DNA of 64,000 nucleotides from NCBI GenBank assembly GCA_034111085.1, contig JAWUXZ010000031.1:1-64000 (forward strand), read 5' to 3'. A program made the translations under genes and the position numbers. Source of the DNA: Dinoroseobacter sp034111085. Its GTDB lineage: Bacteria; Pseudomonadota; Alphaproteobacteria; Rhodobacterales; Rhodobacteraceae. Shown one piece after another: positions 52,258-60,234 of the stretch (position 1 is its first letter; each line of letters begins with the position of its first letter). Under the pieces are notes generated by a model that made no database searches, was not told where the DNA came from, and was given only the letters and a program-made list of their open reading frames with translations.

Positions 52258-53268
52258 ATGAAACTTTCGACCAAACTTAAAGGCGCCGTTGCGACCTTCG
52301 CACTGGTACTCTCGGCCCAAGCGGCTGCCGCTGCCGGTCACCTAGAAGAAATCACCGTTGCTTACTTCCTCGAATGGCCAATGCCGTTCCAGTACGCCAA
52401 AGTTATGGGCACTTACGAAGAAGAGATGGGCGTCTCCATCAACTGGGTCGCCTTTGACACCGGCACCGCGATGTCCGCTGCAATGGCATCCGGCGACGTG
52501 CAAATCTCGGTCAGCCAAGGCGTGCCACCCTTCGTGGTCGCAACCTCCGCAGGCCAAGACCTTCAGATCGTAGACGTTGCTGTGAGCTACTCCGAGAACG
52601 ACAACTGCGTCGTTGCCGAAGCGCTTGAGATCGACAAAATGTCTGCAGGCGAGTTGGCCGGCAAAAAAGTGGGCGTGCCAATCGGGACCGCAGCGCATTT
52701 TGGCTTCCTGAGCCAGATGGCGCATTTTGGTGTTGATATCTCGACCATGGAAATCGTCGACATGGCTCCTGCCGATGGTGCTGCTGCGTTCGCAGGCGGC
52801 AACCTCGACATGGTTTGCGGCTGGGGCGGTGCACTTCGCCGCATGAAAGAGAACGGCAACGTTCTGTTGACCGGTGCTGAGAAAGAAGAGCTGGGCATCC
52901 TGGTCTTTGATGCGACCACCGTGCCTTCCGATTTCGCAGCCGAGGAAAGCGAACTTCTCACGAAGTTCCTCGCCGTAACTGCTGGTGCCAATGCTATGTG
53001 GGCAGCCGGTGACATGCGCGACGCGATGCTGGAAGTGATCGCAAAAGACGCAGGTATGGATGTTGAAGCGACTGCTTCGACCATCGATGGCTTCGTGTTC
53101 CCAACTGTCGAAGAGCAGCTTGGCGCAAAGTGGCTCGATGGCGGTGCTGCTGACTTCATGCTCGGTGTTGCTGGTGTCTTCATCACAGCCGGTTCGATCT
53201 CAACATCGCTCGATAGCTATGCTGACGCCGTGAATGCAGGTCCGCTGACCTCCGTATCGGAAATGTAA
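52258..53268 (+). CDS. tauA: Taurine ABC transporter, periplasmic binding protein
   Basis: A 336-residue solute-binding protein with a signal peptide (residues 1-26, ending AAAAAGH). The mature domain begins ITVAYFLEWPMPFQYAKVMG, and the ligand-binding region includes GTAMSAAMASGDVQISVSQGVPPFVVATSAG, as in TauA/SsuA-type proteins. The ATG at 52258 follows a GGGGAG ribosome-binding site; the frame opens a little earlier, at 52219. First gene of the tauABC operon, it delivers taurine to the TauBC complex. Confidence 0.93.
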   Translation: MKLSTKLKGAVATFALVLSAQAAAAAGHLEEITVAYFLEWPMPFQYAKVMGTYEEEMGVSINWVAFDTGTAMSAAMASGDVQISVSQGVPPFVVATSAGQDLQIVDVAVSYSENDNCVVAEALEIDKMSAGELAGKKVGVPIGTAAHFGFLSQMAHFGVDISTMEIVDMAPADGAAAFAGGNLDMVCGWGGALRRMKENGNVLLTGAEKEELGILVFDATTVPSDFAAEESELLTKFLAVTAGANAMWAAGDMRDAMLEVIAKDAGMDVEATASTIDGFVFPTVEEQLGAKWLDGGAADFMLGVAGVFITAGSISTSLDSYADAVNAGPLTSVSEM

Positions 53269-53292
53269 ATCTGACGCCTTTGCGTTAAGTGG

Positions 53293-53316
53293 CGGCCCGG
53301 AGCTTTTTCTGGGCCG
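53293..53316 (+). terminator. Intra-operon hairpin between tauA and tauB
   Basis: A nine-pair stem (53293-53301 with 53308-53316) with loop GCTTTT is followed by TCTTT. Such a structure after a binding-protein gene often stabilises the upstream message or stops part of transcription, so that binding protein outnumbers the other transporter subunits. Confidence 0.65.
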
Positions 53317-53342
53317 TCTTTACATCTAGGCAGGAGAACCCG

Positions 53343-54149
53343 GTGTCCGACCTCGTTATTGAAAACCTTTCGATGCGGTTTGACTTGCCCAACGGCTCGT
53401 CCATTCAAGCATTGCAAGATGTCTCGCTGACCTTGAAGAAAGGCGAGTTGATGTCTGTCCTCGGCCCCTCAGGCTGCGGCAAGACCACTCTTTTGAACAT
53501 TGTAGCGGGCTTTCTCGCCCCAACCGCAGGCAAAATATCCATCAACGGCCACTTTGTGACAGGCCCCGCCCCCGAGCGCGGCATGGTCTTTCAGAAAGGT
53601 GCGTTGTTTGAGTGGATGAGTGTGCGTGAAAACGTCGACTTTGGCCCCCGCATGAAGGGCATGCCCAAAGCCGAGCGTGACGATATTTCCGATCACCTGC
53701 TCGAGACCGTTGGCCTCGGTGATTTTAAAGACAAGGCCGTTTACGAGTTGTCAGGTGGCATGCAGCAACGGGTGGCCTTGGCCCGATGTCTTGCCAATGA
53801 TCCCGATGTTATCTTGATGGACGAACCGCTCGGCGCACTCGACGCGTTGACCCGCGAAAAGATGCAAGGTTTGGTTCTGAAGCTGTGGAAAGAAACCGGC
53901 AAAACGGTAATCCTAATCACCCACTCGGTTGAAGAAGCGCTGCTTCTGGGCGAGCGGTTGGTCGTGATGGCCCCGCGTCCCGGACGCATCCACAAAGAAT
54001 ACAAGCTGCCCTTTGCCGAACAAGGCGTTGCCGCTGACCTGCGCGAAGTGAAAAAGAACCCAGAGTTCGGCGAAAGACGCGACGAAATCCTGTCGATGAT
54101 CTGGGAAATGGAAGAAGAGATTATGGGCCGCACGGAGGAAAAAGCATGA
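53343..54149 (+). CDS. tauB: Taurine ABC transporter, ATPase
   Basis: A 268-residue ABC ATPase. The Walker A is GPSGCGKTT, the signature LSGGMQQRVALARCLA, and the Walker B VILMDEPLGALDAL. It belongs to the nitrate/sulfonate/taurine importer subfamily. I chose the GTG at 53343, which is preceded by AGGAGA at the right distance and gives the family N-terminus; the frame opens further upstream, at 53289, within the hairpin. Its stop overlaps the tauC start by four bases. Confidence 0.94.
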   Translation: MSDLVIENLSMRFDLPNGSSIQALQDVSLTLKKGELMSVLGPSGCGKTTLLNIVAGFLAPTAGKISINGHFVTGPAPERGMVFQKGALFEWMSVRENVDFGPRMKGMPKAERDDISDHLLETVGLGDFKDKAVYELSGGMQQRVALARCLANDPDVILMDEPLGALDALTREKMQGLVLKLWKETGKTVILITHSVEEALLLGERLVVMAPRPGRIHKEYKLPFAEQGVAADLREVKKNPEFGERRDEILSMIWEMEEEIMGRTEEKA

Positions 54150-55411
54150 GCGTACTTATCTTCTACGTCGTTCTGTTCGCGGTCGCTTTCTTTGGCGTCC
54201 AATTCTTCCGCCGCCGCCGCGAAAGTGCGCAGGACTTCACCAGCCTCAAGACTGTTACCTTTGGCGACGAAAGTGCTGTGCGGCCTGATCGCGCGGCCTC
54301 GATTATCTCGATTGTGTCGATCTTCCTGATCTGGGGCGCGTTCACCGGATCAATCCTGATGCCGATCCATGTGCCGGGGCCGTTTTCGGGCACAACAAGC
54401 TTCACCTACACCGCACAAAACTCGGCTGGTGATACAGATGATGCCACCGTCACCGTGATCGTTCATGCGCTGGACAACCAACAAGACGCGCCTGAGATCG
54501 AGGCGGGCGATGGCTTTGCCAAGAACGACAGCGATTCCGTTGCCGAATGGCGCAGCACCCTGATCCGGGCCCACGCCAATGACGATGGCAGCGACCAAGA
54601 GGGCTATGCGGTGATTGAGGTTGACGGCCAGCCAATCTCGCCGGGTGACCGCCTGAGTGTTGACGACGGCACAATCACGATGACAGCCAAAGGCTCGCTG
54701 AACTTCGCACCGTCCAAGGGCATGCAGATGGAGCCGATCTGGCTGCCATCACCTGAACGCGTCGTCGCACGGTTCTTCGAGATTGCCACTGACGGCTACC
54801 AGAACTTCACGTTGTGGGAGCACCTAGGCTCGTCGCTGATGCGCGTGCTTGCGGGCTTCGCGCTCGGTTCGTTGGTGGGTATTCCGCTGGGCTACGCGAT
54901 GGGTCTGTCGGGCTGGTTCCGCGGTTGGTTTGATCCAATCGTCGAGTTCATGCGTCCGGTGCCACCGCTCGCATTGATCCCGCTGGTGATCATCTGGTTC
55001 GGCATCTGGGAGACAGGCAAGATCATCCTGCTGTTCCTCGCCGCCCTTTGGATCATGACGATTGCCGCACGCGCTGGCGTGTCTGGGGTCAACATCTCGA
55101 AGATCCACGCGGCCTATTCGCTGGGGGCGTCCAAGTGGCAAATCATGCGCCACGTCATCATGCCAAACTCGTTGCCGGAGATATTCACCGGTGCACGGGT
55201 TGCGATGGGAGTTTGCTGGGGCACAGTGGTTGCCGCAGAACTGGTGGCTGCACAGAAAGGTGCGGGCATGATGATCATCGCGGCCTCGAAGTTCCAGCTG
55301 ACAGATATTGTCATCATGGGCATCGTGCTGATCGGGATCATTGGCTACGGCATCGATATCCTGATGCGCCGGGCCGAGACGATCCTTGTGCCGTGGAAAG
55401 GCCGCTCGTAA
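54146..55411 (+). CDS. tauC: Taurine ABC transporter permease with a periplasmic insertion
   Basis: A 421-residue permease, much longer than the usual 250-280 residues. Residues 1-20 and about 52-71 are membrane segments. From about 75 to 197 there is a polar stretch with a beta-sandwich-like run, SFTYTAQNSAGDTDDATVTV, similar to VCBS or cadherin-type repeats, and a second region near 150-190. At about 199 the normal permease resumes (WLPSPERVVARFF) with the BPD_transp_1 domain and the coupling loop HAAYSLGASKWQIMRHVIMPNSLP. So an extracytoplasmic domain is inserted between the first helices and the core. The function of the insertion is unknown; it might contact TauA. Confidence 0.88.
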   Translation: MSVLIFYVVLFAVAFFGVQFFRRRRESAQDFTSLKTVTFGDESAVRPDRAASIISIVSIFLIWGAFTGSILMPIHVPGPFSGTTSFTYTAQNSAGDTDDATVTVIVHALDNQQDAPEIEAGDGFAKNDSDSVAEWRSTLIRAHANDDGSDQEGYAVIEVDGQPISPGDRLSVDDGTITMTAKGSLNFAPSKGMQMEPIWLPSPERVVARFFEIATDGYQNFTLWEHLGSSLMRVLAGFALGSLVGIPLGYAMGLSGWFRGWFDPIVEFMRPVPPLALIPLVIIWFGIWETGKIILLFLAALWIMTIAARAGVSGVNISKIHAAYSLGASKWQIMRHVIMPNSLPEIFTGARVAMGVCWGTVVAAELVAAQKGAGMMIIAASKFQLTDIVIMGIVLIGIIGYGIDILMRRAETILVPWKGRS

Positions 55412-55437
55412 GCGCCTTCCCTCTAGACCAAATAATC

Positions 55438-55463
55438 AAGGGCGCGCCTTCGGGTGCGCCCTT
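55438..55463 (+). terminator. Strong hairpin after tauC
   Basis: An eleven-pair stem (55438-55448 with 55453-55463, one G-T pair) closed by a TTCG tetraloop lies 26 bases past the tauC stop. The T run is short. It probably ends or reduces the tauABC transcript before the tauR gene. Confidence 0.65.
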
Positions 55464-55470
55464 GTCATAT

Positions 55471-55514
55471 CTGGACTTATGCTTGCCCCTAACCCATGTG
55501 GGGCCTATGTCCAA
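55471..55514. promoter_or_regulatory. Pair of TauR-type boxes upstream of tauR
   Basis: CTGGACTTAT (55471-55480, plus strand) and TTGGACATAG (minus strand of 55505-55514) form an inverted pair of the same motif found upstream of tauA and xsc. They lie just before the regulator gene at 55520, suggesting autoregulation. Confidence 0.6.
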
Positions 55515-55519
55515 TTTAG

Positions 55520-56998
55520 ATGATCCCAGCAGATTCCATATTCCTTGATGCCGATGATGACGGCACGCTTCAGCACAAAATACAGCGGCTGATTGCAGAA
55601 GGTATATTATCGGGCCGCTTTCGCCCCGGCGAGCGGATGCCATCCAGCCGCAAATTGGCCGAGCATCTAGGCGTCTCGCGCATCACCGTAACCATCGCCT
55701 ACACCAACCTTGTCTCAGACGACTATCTCGTTGCGCGCGGGCGTTCAGGCTATTTCGTGTCCGAGACGGCCCCGACGAGCCCCAGCTTCGCACTCGCCAA
55801 TCCGCCCGAGGAATCGGAGCTGGACTGGGCCCGCATCCTTTCGCATTCCTACACGCCGGCTGACAAACTGACCCGGCCCGAGGATTGGCAGCGCTACCCG
55901 TATCCGTTCATCTACGGGCAAACCGACCCGGCACTTCTGGACCACCAAAACTGGCGGCTTTGTGCACTACAGGCGTTGGGGCAAAAGGATTTTGAGGCGC
56001 TGACCTCGGACTACTACGAGCGCGATGACCCGCAACTGATCGAATATATCCTGCGCCACATCCTGCCGCGCCGGGGGATTGCGGCCAAGCCCGATAACAT
56101 CCTGATCACGCTTGGCGCGCAGAACGCACTGTGGATGACCGCGCAATTGCTGCTGACCCAAAGGCGCACCGCGGCGATCGAGAACCCCAGCTATCCCGGC
56201 CTGCGCTGGATCATGGACCACGCGCGTGGACGCACGCTTGAGATTGATGTGGACGAGGAAGGGCTGAACCCAGACGATCTACCCGACAGCTTGGACGCGG
56301 TGTTTGTCACCGTCAGCCACCACTGCCCCACCAATGCGACGATGCCCCTTAGCCGTCGCAAAGCGCTGTTGAAAAAGGCCGTCGAGCAGGGGTTCGTGAT
56401 CGTCGAGGATGATTACGAGTTTGAAATTTCGTTCCAGAAAAGCCCGTTGCCCGCGCTCAAAAGCCTCGATGAGACCGGCGCAGTGATCTATGTCGGCTCG
56501 TTCTCTAAATCGCTATTTCCGGGCCTGCGGCTTGGCTATATTGTCGCCCCCAGCCCGTTTATCCGCGAGGCGCGCGAGCTGCGGGCCTTGGTGCTGCGCC
56601 ACCCCCCCGGCCATATCCAGCGCACAGCGGCGCATTTTCTGTCGCTTGGCCATTACGACGCGCAGGTTAACCGCATGGCCAAAGCCTACGGCCAACGCCG
56701 CGCGATCATGGAACAGGCGATTGCCAAGCACGGGCTGCAAACCGCGAATGCGGCGCAGACCGGCGGATCGAGCTTTTGGATGCGCGCGCCCAAGCATGTG
56801 GATACCAACGATTTGGCCAAGCGGCTGCACGCGCAAGGTGTAGTGATCGAGCCCGGACATGTTTTTTTCGGCGGAGCTAACCCGCCCCGGCATTTCTACA
56901 GACTTGCGTATTCGTCCATTGGGGCTGATCAAATCGACAAGGGGATCGAGTTGATTGCAAAGGCGATTGCGGAATCTGGACCGATCCAAGTCGGCTGA
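55520..56998 (+). CDS. tauR: MocR/GntR-type taurine regulator
   Basis: A 492-residue MocR-type protein: an N-terminal GntR winged helix (about residues 15-80, with GERMPSSRKLAEHLGVSRITV) fused to an aminotransferase-like domain (about 120-485). The PLP lysine is in VGSFSKSLFPGLRLGY near residue 328. TauR proteins bind taurine as an external aldimine and activate taurine genes. The position between tauABC and xsc and the repeated TGGAC boxes in three promoter regions support this role. The start at 55520 leaves an unusually short distance to the second box, so it may be slightly further downstream. Confidence 0.88.
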   Translation: MIPADSIFLDADDDGTLQHKIQRLIAEGILSGRFRPGERMPSSRKLAEHLGVSRITVTIAYTNLVSDDYLVARGRSGYFVSETAPTSPSFALANPPEESELDWARILSHSYTPADKLTRPEDWQRYPYPFIYGQTDPALLDHQNWRLCALQALGQKDFEALTSDYYERDDPQLIEYILRHILPRRGIAAKPDNILITLGAQNALWMTAQLLLTQRRTAAIENPSYPGLRWIMDHARGRTLEIDVDEEGLNPDDLPDSLDAVFVTVSHHCPTNATMPLSRRKALLKKAVEQGFVIVEDDYEFEISFQKSPLPALKSLDETGAVIYVGSFSKSLFPGLRLGYIVAPSPFIREARELRALVLRHPPGHIQRTAAHFLSLGHYDAQVNRMAKAYGQRRAIMEQAIAKHGLQTANAAQTGGSSFWMRAPKHVDTNDLAKRLHAQGVVIEPGHVFFGGANPPRHFYRLAYSSIGADQIDKGIELIAKAIAESGPIQVG

Positions 56999-57012
56999 CT
57001 GGCCCTAACTTG

Positions 57013-57069
57013 ATACGTCCAAACTTGGCATTCACTAAGCGCCCCAAGAATTCATAATTAGACGTCCAG
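57013..57069. promoter_or_regulatory. Pair of TauR-type boxes upstream of xsc
   Basis: TTGGACGTAT (minus strand of 57013-57022) and CTGGACGTCT (minus strand of 57060-57069) are direct repeats on the minus strand in the 85-base gap before xsc. They share the TGGAC core with the boxes at 52134 and 55471. Confidence 0.6.
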
Positions 57070-57083
57070 AGGATTCGACACCC

Positions 57084-58859
57084 ATGAAGATGACCACAGA
57101 AGAAGCTTTTGTTAAGGTTCTGCAGCGCCACGGTATTGAACATGCTTTTGGCATCATCGGGTCCGCCATGATGCCGATCTCAGACCTGTTCCCGCGCGCG
57201 GGCATCAAGTTCTGGGACTGCGCACATGAAGGCTCGGCTGGGTTTATGTCCGACGGCTACACGCGCGCCACTGGCAAGATGTCGATGATGATCGCACAAA
57301 ACGGTCCCGGCATTACCAATTTCGTAACGGCTGTGAAGACCGCCTACTGGAACCACACACCGCTTTTGCTGGTCACCCCGCAGGCCGCCAACAAGACAAT
57401 CGGTCAGGGTGGCTTCCAAGAAGTCGCGCAGATGGCGCTGTTCGAAGACATGGTTGCCTACCAAGAAGAAGTGCGTGACCCGTCCCGCGTCGCCGAAGTA
57501 CTGACCCGCGTGATCGCCCAAGCCAAGCGCTTGTCCGGCCCAGCGCAGATCAACCTGCCGCGCGACTACTGGACCCAAATCATCGACATCGACATCCCTG
57601 ATCCCGTCGAATTCGAGCGCTCATCGGGCGGCGAAAACTCTGTCGCTAAGGCGGCTGAAATCCTGTCGAAAGCCAAGAACCCTGTCATCCTGAACGGTGC
57701 TGGCGTTGTTCTGTCCGAAGGCGGCATCGAGGCATCGATGAAGCTGGCAGAGCGTCTGGATGCACCCGTATGTGTTGGCTACCAGCACAACGACGCGTTC
57801 CCCGGCAGCCACCCGCTGTTTGCTGGCCCGCTTGGCTACAACGGCTCCAAGGCCGGCATGGAATTGATCCGCGACGCTGACGTGATCTTAGCCCTCGGAA
57901 CGCGCCTCAACCCGTTCTCGACCCTGCCCGGATACGGCATTGATTACTGGCCTAAGAACGCGACGATCATTCAGGTCGACATCAACCCCGACCGCATTGG
58001 TCTGACCAAGAAAGTCACTGTCGGTATCGTCGGTGATGCAGCCAAGGTTGCCAATGGTCTGATCAAGGGTCTGTCGGATGATGCAGGCGATGCAGGTCGC
58101 GCAGATCGCAAAGCCAACATCGCCCAGAAGAAGTCGGCTTGGGCACAAGAGCTGACCTCGCTGACCCACGAGCAGGACGATCCCGGCACTGACTGGAACG
58201 TGCGTGCCCGTGCCGACAAGCCCGACTGGATGAGCCCTCGCATGGCGTGGCGCGCAATCCAAGCGGCGCTGCCCCGCGAGGCGATCATCTCGTCGGACAT
58301 CGGCAACAACTGCGCAATCGGCAACGCCTATCCCGACTTCGATCAGGGCCGGAAGTATCTCGCACCGGGTCTGTTTGGTCCGTGCGGCTACGGTTTGCCT
58401 GCCATCGTTGGCGCAAAAATCGGCCAGCCAGACGTTCCTGTTGTCGGCTTTGCTGGTGACGGCGCGTTCGGCATTGCCGTCAATGAGTTGACCGCAATTG
58501 GTCGCGGAGACTGGCCACCGGTGACGCAGATCGTGTTCCGCAACTACCAGTGGGGCGCGGAAAAGCGGAACTCTACCTTGTGGTTCGAGGACAACTTCGT
58601 CGGCACCGAGCTGGACGAGGAAGTATCCTATGCGGGCATCGCAGAAGCTTGCGGTCTTGTAGGCGTTGTTGCGCGGACCATGGAAGAGCTGACCGAGGTG
58701 CTTGCAAAGGCCATCGACGATCAGATGAACCACGGCAAGACCACGCTGATCGAGGCGATGATCAACCAAGAGCTCGGCGATCCGTTCCGTCGTGACGCAA
58801 TGAAGAAGCCAGTGTCCATCGCGGGCATCAGCGCCGACGACATGCGCCCTCAGGCTTAA
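57084..58859 (+). CDS. xsc: Sulfoacetaldehyde acetyltransferase
   Basis: A 591-residue thiamine-diphosphate enzyme that cleaves sulfoacetaldehyde with phosphate to acetyl phosphate and sulfite. The N-terminal MKMTTEEAFVKVLQRHGIEHAFGIIGSAMMPISDLF is typical of Xsc, with the family-specific GSAMMPISD. The ThDP motif is GFAGDGAFGIAVNELTAIGR in the C-terminal part, followed by FRNYQWGAEKRN. Length is normal. It completes the path from taurine (TauABC, Tpa, Xsc). The phosphotransacetylase gene pta, often next to xsc, is not in this window. Confidence 0.96.
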   Translation: MKMTTEEAFVKVLQRHGIEHAFGIIGSAMMPISDLFPRAGIKFWDCAHEGSAGFMSDGYTRATGKMSMMIAQNGPGITNFVTAVKTAYWNHTPLLLVTPQAANKTIGQGGFQEVAQMALFEDMVAYQEEVRDPSRVAEVLTRVIAQAKRLSGPAQINLPRDYWTQIIDIDIPDPVEFERSSGGENSVAKAAEILSKAKNPVILNGAGVVLSEGGIEASMKLAERLDAPVCVGYQHNDAFPGSHPLFAGPLGYNGSKAGMELIRDADVILALGTRLNPFSTLPGYGIDYWPKNATIIQVDINPDRIGLTKKVTVGIVGDAAKVANGLIKGLSDDAGDAGRADRKANIAQKKSAWAQELTSLTHEQDDPGTDWNVRARADKPDWMSPRMAWRAIQAALPREAIISSDIGNNCAIGNAYPDFDQGRKYLAPGLFGPCGYGLPAIVGAKIGQPDVPVVGFAGDGAFGIAVNELTAIGRGDWPPVTQIVFRNYQWGAEKRNSTLWFEDNFVGTELDEEVSYAGIAEACGLVGVVARTMEELTEVLAKAIDDQMNHGKTTLIEAMINQELGDPFRRDAMKKPVSIAGISADDMRPQA

Positions 58860-58879
58860 GCCTAGCGCTAGAAAATTTG

Positions 58880-58919
58880 ACGCCGCCTTCGGAGCAATCC
58901 CGAGGCGGCGTTATTTTTT
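58880..58919 (+). terminator. Terminator of xsc
   Basis: ACGCCGCCT (58880-58888) pairs with AGGCGGCGT (58903-58911) and is followed by TATTTTTTG. It lies 20 bases after the xsc stop, just before the convergent pepT gene, and may serve both. Confidence 0.85.
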
Positions 58920-58925
58920 GTGCGG

Positions 58926-60167
58926 CTAGGTGGGTTTTGCGGCCATCTTCGACAGGGTCAGGCACAAGTCCGTCGCAATCGCCATGTCTTGAACCGAAAT
59001 CCATTCTAGCGGCCCGTGGATGTTCTGCATCCCGGTAAACAAGTTCGGCGTCGGCACGCCCATTTCGGTCAGCCGCGAGCCGTCCGTGCCACCGCGAATG
59101 GGCACGCTGATAGGCTCGATCCCCAGCGCGCGGGCGGCATCGCAGGCCAGTTCCACCGGGGTCATGTCGTCCTCCAGCCAGTAACGCATATTGCGGTATT
59201 GCGGCTTGATCTCGCAGGTGATCTCGGCGCGCGGCTCGGTCGCTTGGACGGCTGCACAGACCTGGCGCAGCAGATCGCCTTTGGCAGCCAAGCCGTCACG
59301 CTCAAAATCGCGCAGGATCAGCTTGATCTTCATCTGCGATGATCCACCAATCATTTCAGTCGCACAGATGAACCCCTCGCGCCCTTCGGTCACTTCTGGC
59401 GTCATCGTCGCCTGTGGCAAAGTCTGAATGATTTTTGAGGCCAGATGGATTGCGTTGACCAGCTTGTCCTTTGCTTGACCCGGATGAATGGACACGCCCG
59501 TGATCGTCACGACGCCGGCATCTGCCGAGAACGTCTCATATTCAATCTCGCCCACTGCACCGCCATCAAAAGTGTAGGCGAAATCTGCGCCGAGGTCTTT
59601 GGGCAGCTTGCTACCCACCCCGCGCCCGATCTCTTCGTCAGGCGTGAAAGCGATGCGGATAGGGCCGTGGGGGATGTCGGGATTGGCGAGCATGTGGCGT
59701 GCGGCGGTCATGATGATCGCAACGCCTGCCTTATCGTCGGCGCCCAATAAAGTGGTACCGGAAGCCGTGATGATGTCTTGGCCCTGCTTCTCGGCCAGAT
59801 AAGGAAATTGCTCAGGCGACAGGGTTAGGTTCGGATCGTCGGGGAAGGATATATCGCCGCCGTTATAGCCTTTGAGCAGCCGAGGTTTCACGCCTGCCGC
59901 GTTGAACTGCGGCGCGGTATCGACATGTGCGAGGAAGCCAACGGTCGGACCCGGCACGTTTCCGGGGATGGTCGCGAGAACAGTGCCGTAGTCAGTCAGC
60001 GTCACATCGGACGCGCCAATCTCAGCAAGCTCGTCGCGGAGCAGATTGAGGATATCGTACTGGATTTGCGTGCTCGGCGCGCTGGCAGAATCCTCGTCGC
60101 TTTGGCTGTCGATGGCGGCATAGCGCATCAAGCGCTCGGCAAGTTCGGTGTCGAAATCGTTTGGCAT
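58926..60167 (-). CDS. pepT: Peptidase T (tripeptide aminopeptidase)
   Basis: A 413-residue M20-family zinc aminopeptidase that removes the N-terminal residue of tripeptides. Zinc ligands and catalytic residues are in FLAHVDTAPQF, LLGADDKAGVAI, FTPDEEIGRGVG and TFDGGAVGEIEYE; the C-terminal NLFTGMQNIHGPLEW holds the last histidine. ATG at 60167 is preceded by AGGAGGG. This ribosome-binding site can pair with CCCTCCTGCG just upstream in the leader. The gene separates the taurine cluster from dmdA and has no evident link to either. Confidence 0.93.
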   Translation of the reverse strand: MPNDFDTELAERLMRYAAIDSQSDEDSASAPSTQIQYDILNLLRDELAEIGASDVTLTDYGTVLATIPGNVPGPTVGFLAHVDTAPQFNAAGVKPRLLKGYNGGDISFPDDPNLTLSPEQFPYLAEKQGQDIITASGTTLLGADDKAGVAIIMTAARHMLANPDIPHGPIRIAFTPDEEIGRGVGSKLPKDLGADFAYTFDGGAVGEIEYETFSADAGVVTITGVSIHPGQAKDKLVNAIHLASKIIQTLPQATMTPEVTEGREGFICATEMIGGSSQMKIKLILRDFERDGLAAKGDLLRQVCAAVQATEPRAEITCEIKPQYRNMRYWLEDDMTPVELACDAARALGIEPISVPIRGGTDGSRLTEMGVPTPNLFTGMQNIHGPLEWISVQDMAIATDLCLTLSKMAAKPT

Positions 60168-60171
60168 ATTG

Positions 60172-60210
60172 CCCTCCTGCGTTGGCCAAAGAAGGCGGCG
60201 CGCAGGAGGG
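60172..60210 (-). promoter_or_regulatory. Inverted repeat covering the pepT ribosome-binding site
   Basis: CCCTCCTGCG (60172-60181) and CGCAGGAGGG (60201-60210) form a perfect ten-pair stem with a 19-base loop. On the minus strand the second arm contains the AGGAGGG ribosome-binding site of pepT, so folding would hide it. It also lies right after the dmdA stop and may limit read-through translation. Confidence 0.55.
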
Positions 60211-60234
60211 GAAGTCAAGCGGTGCGGACGCAGC

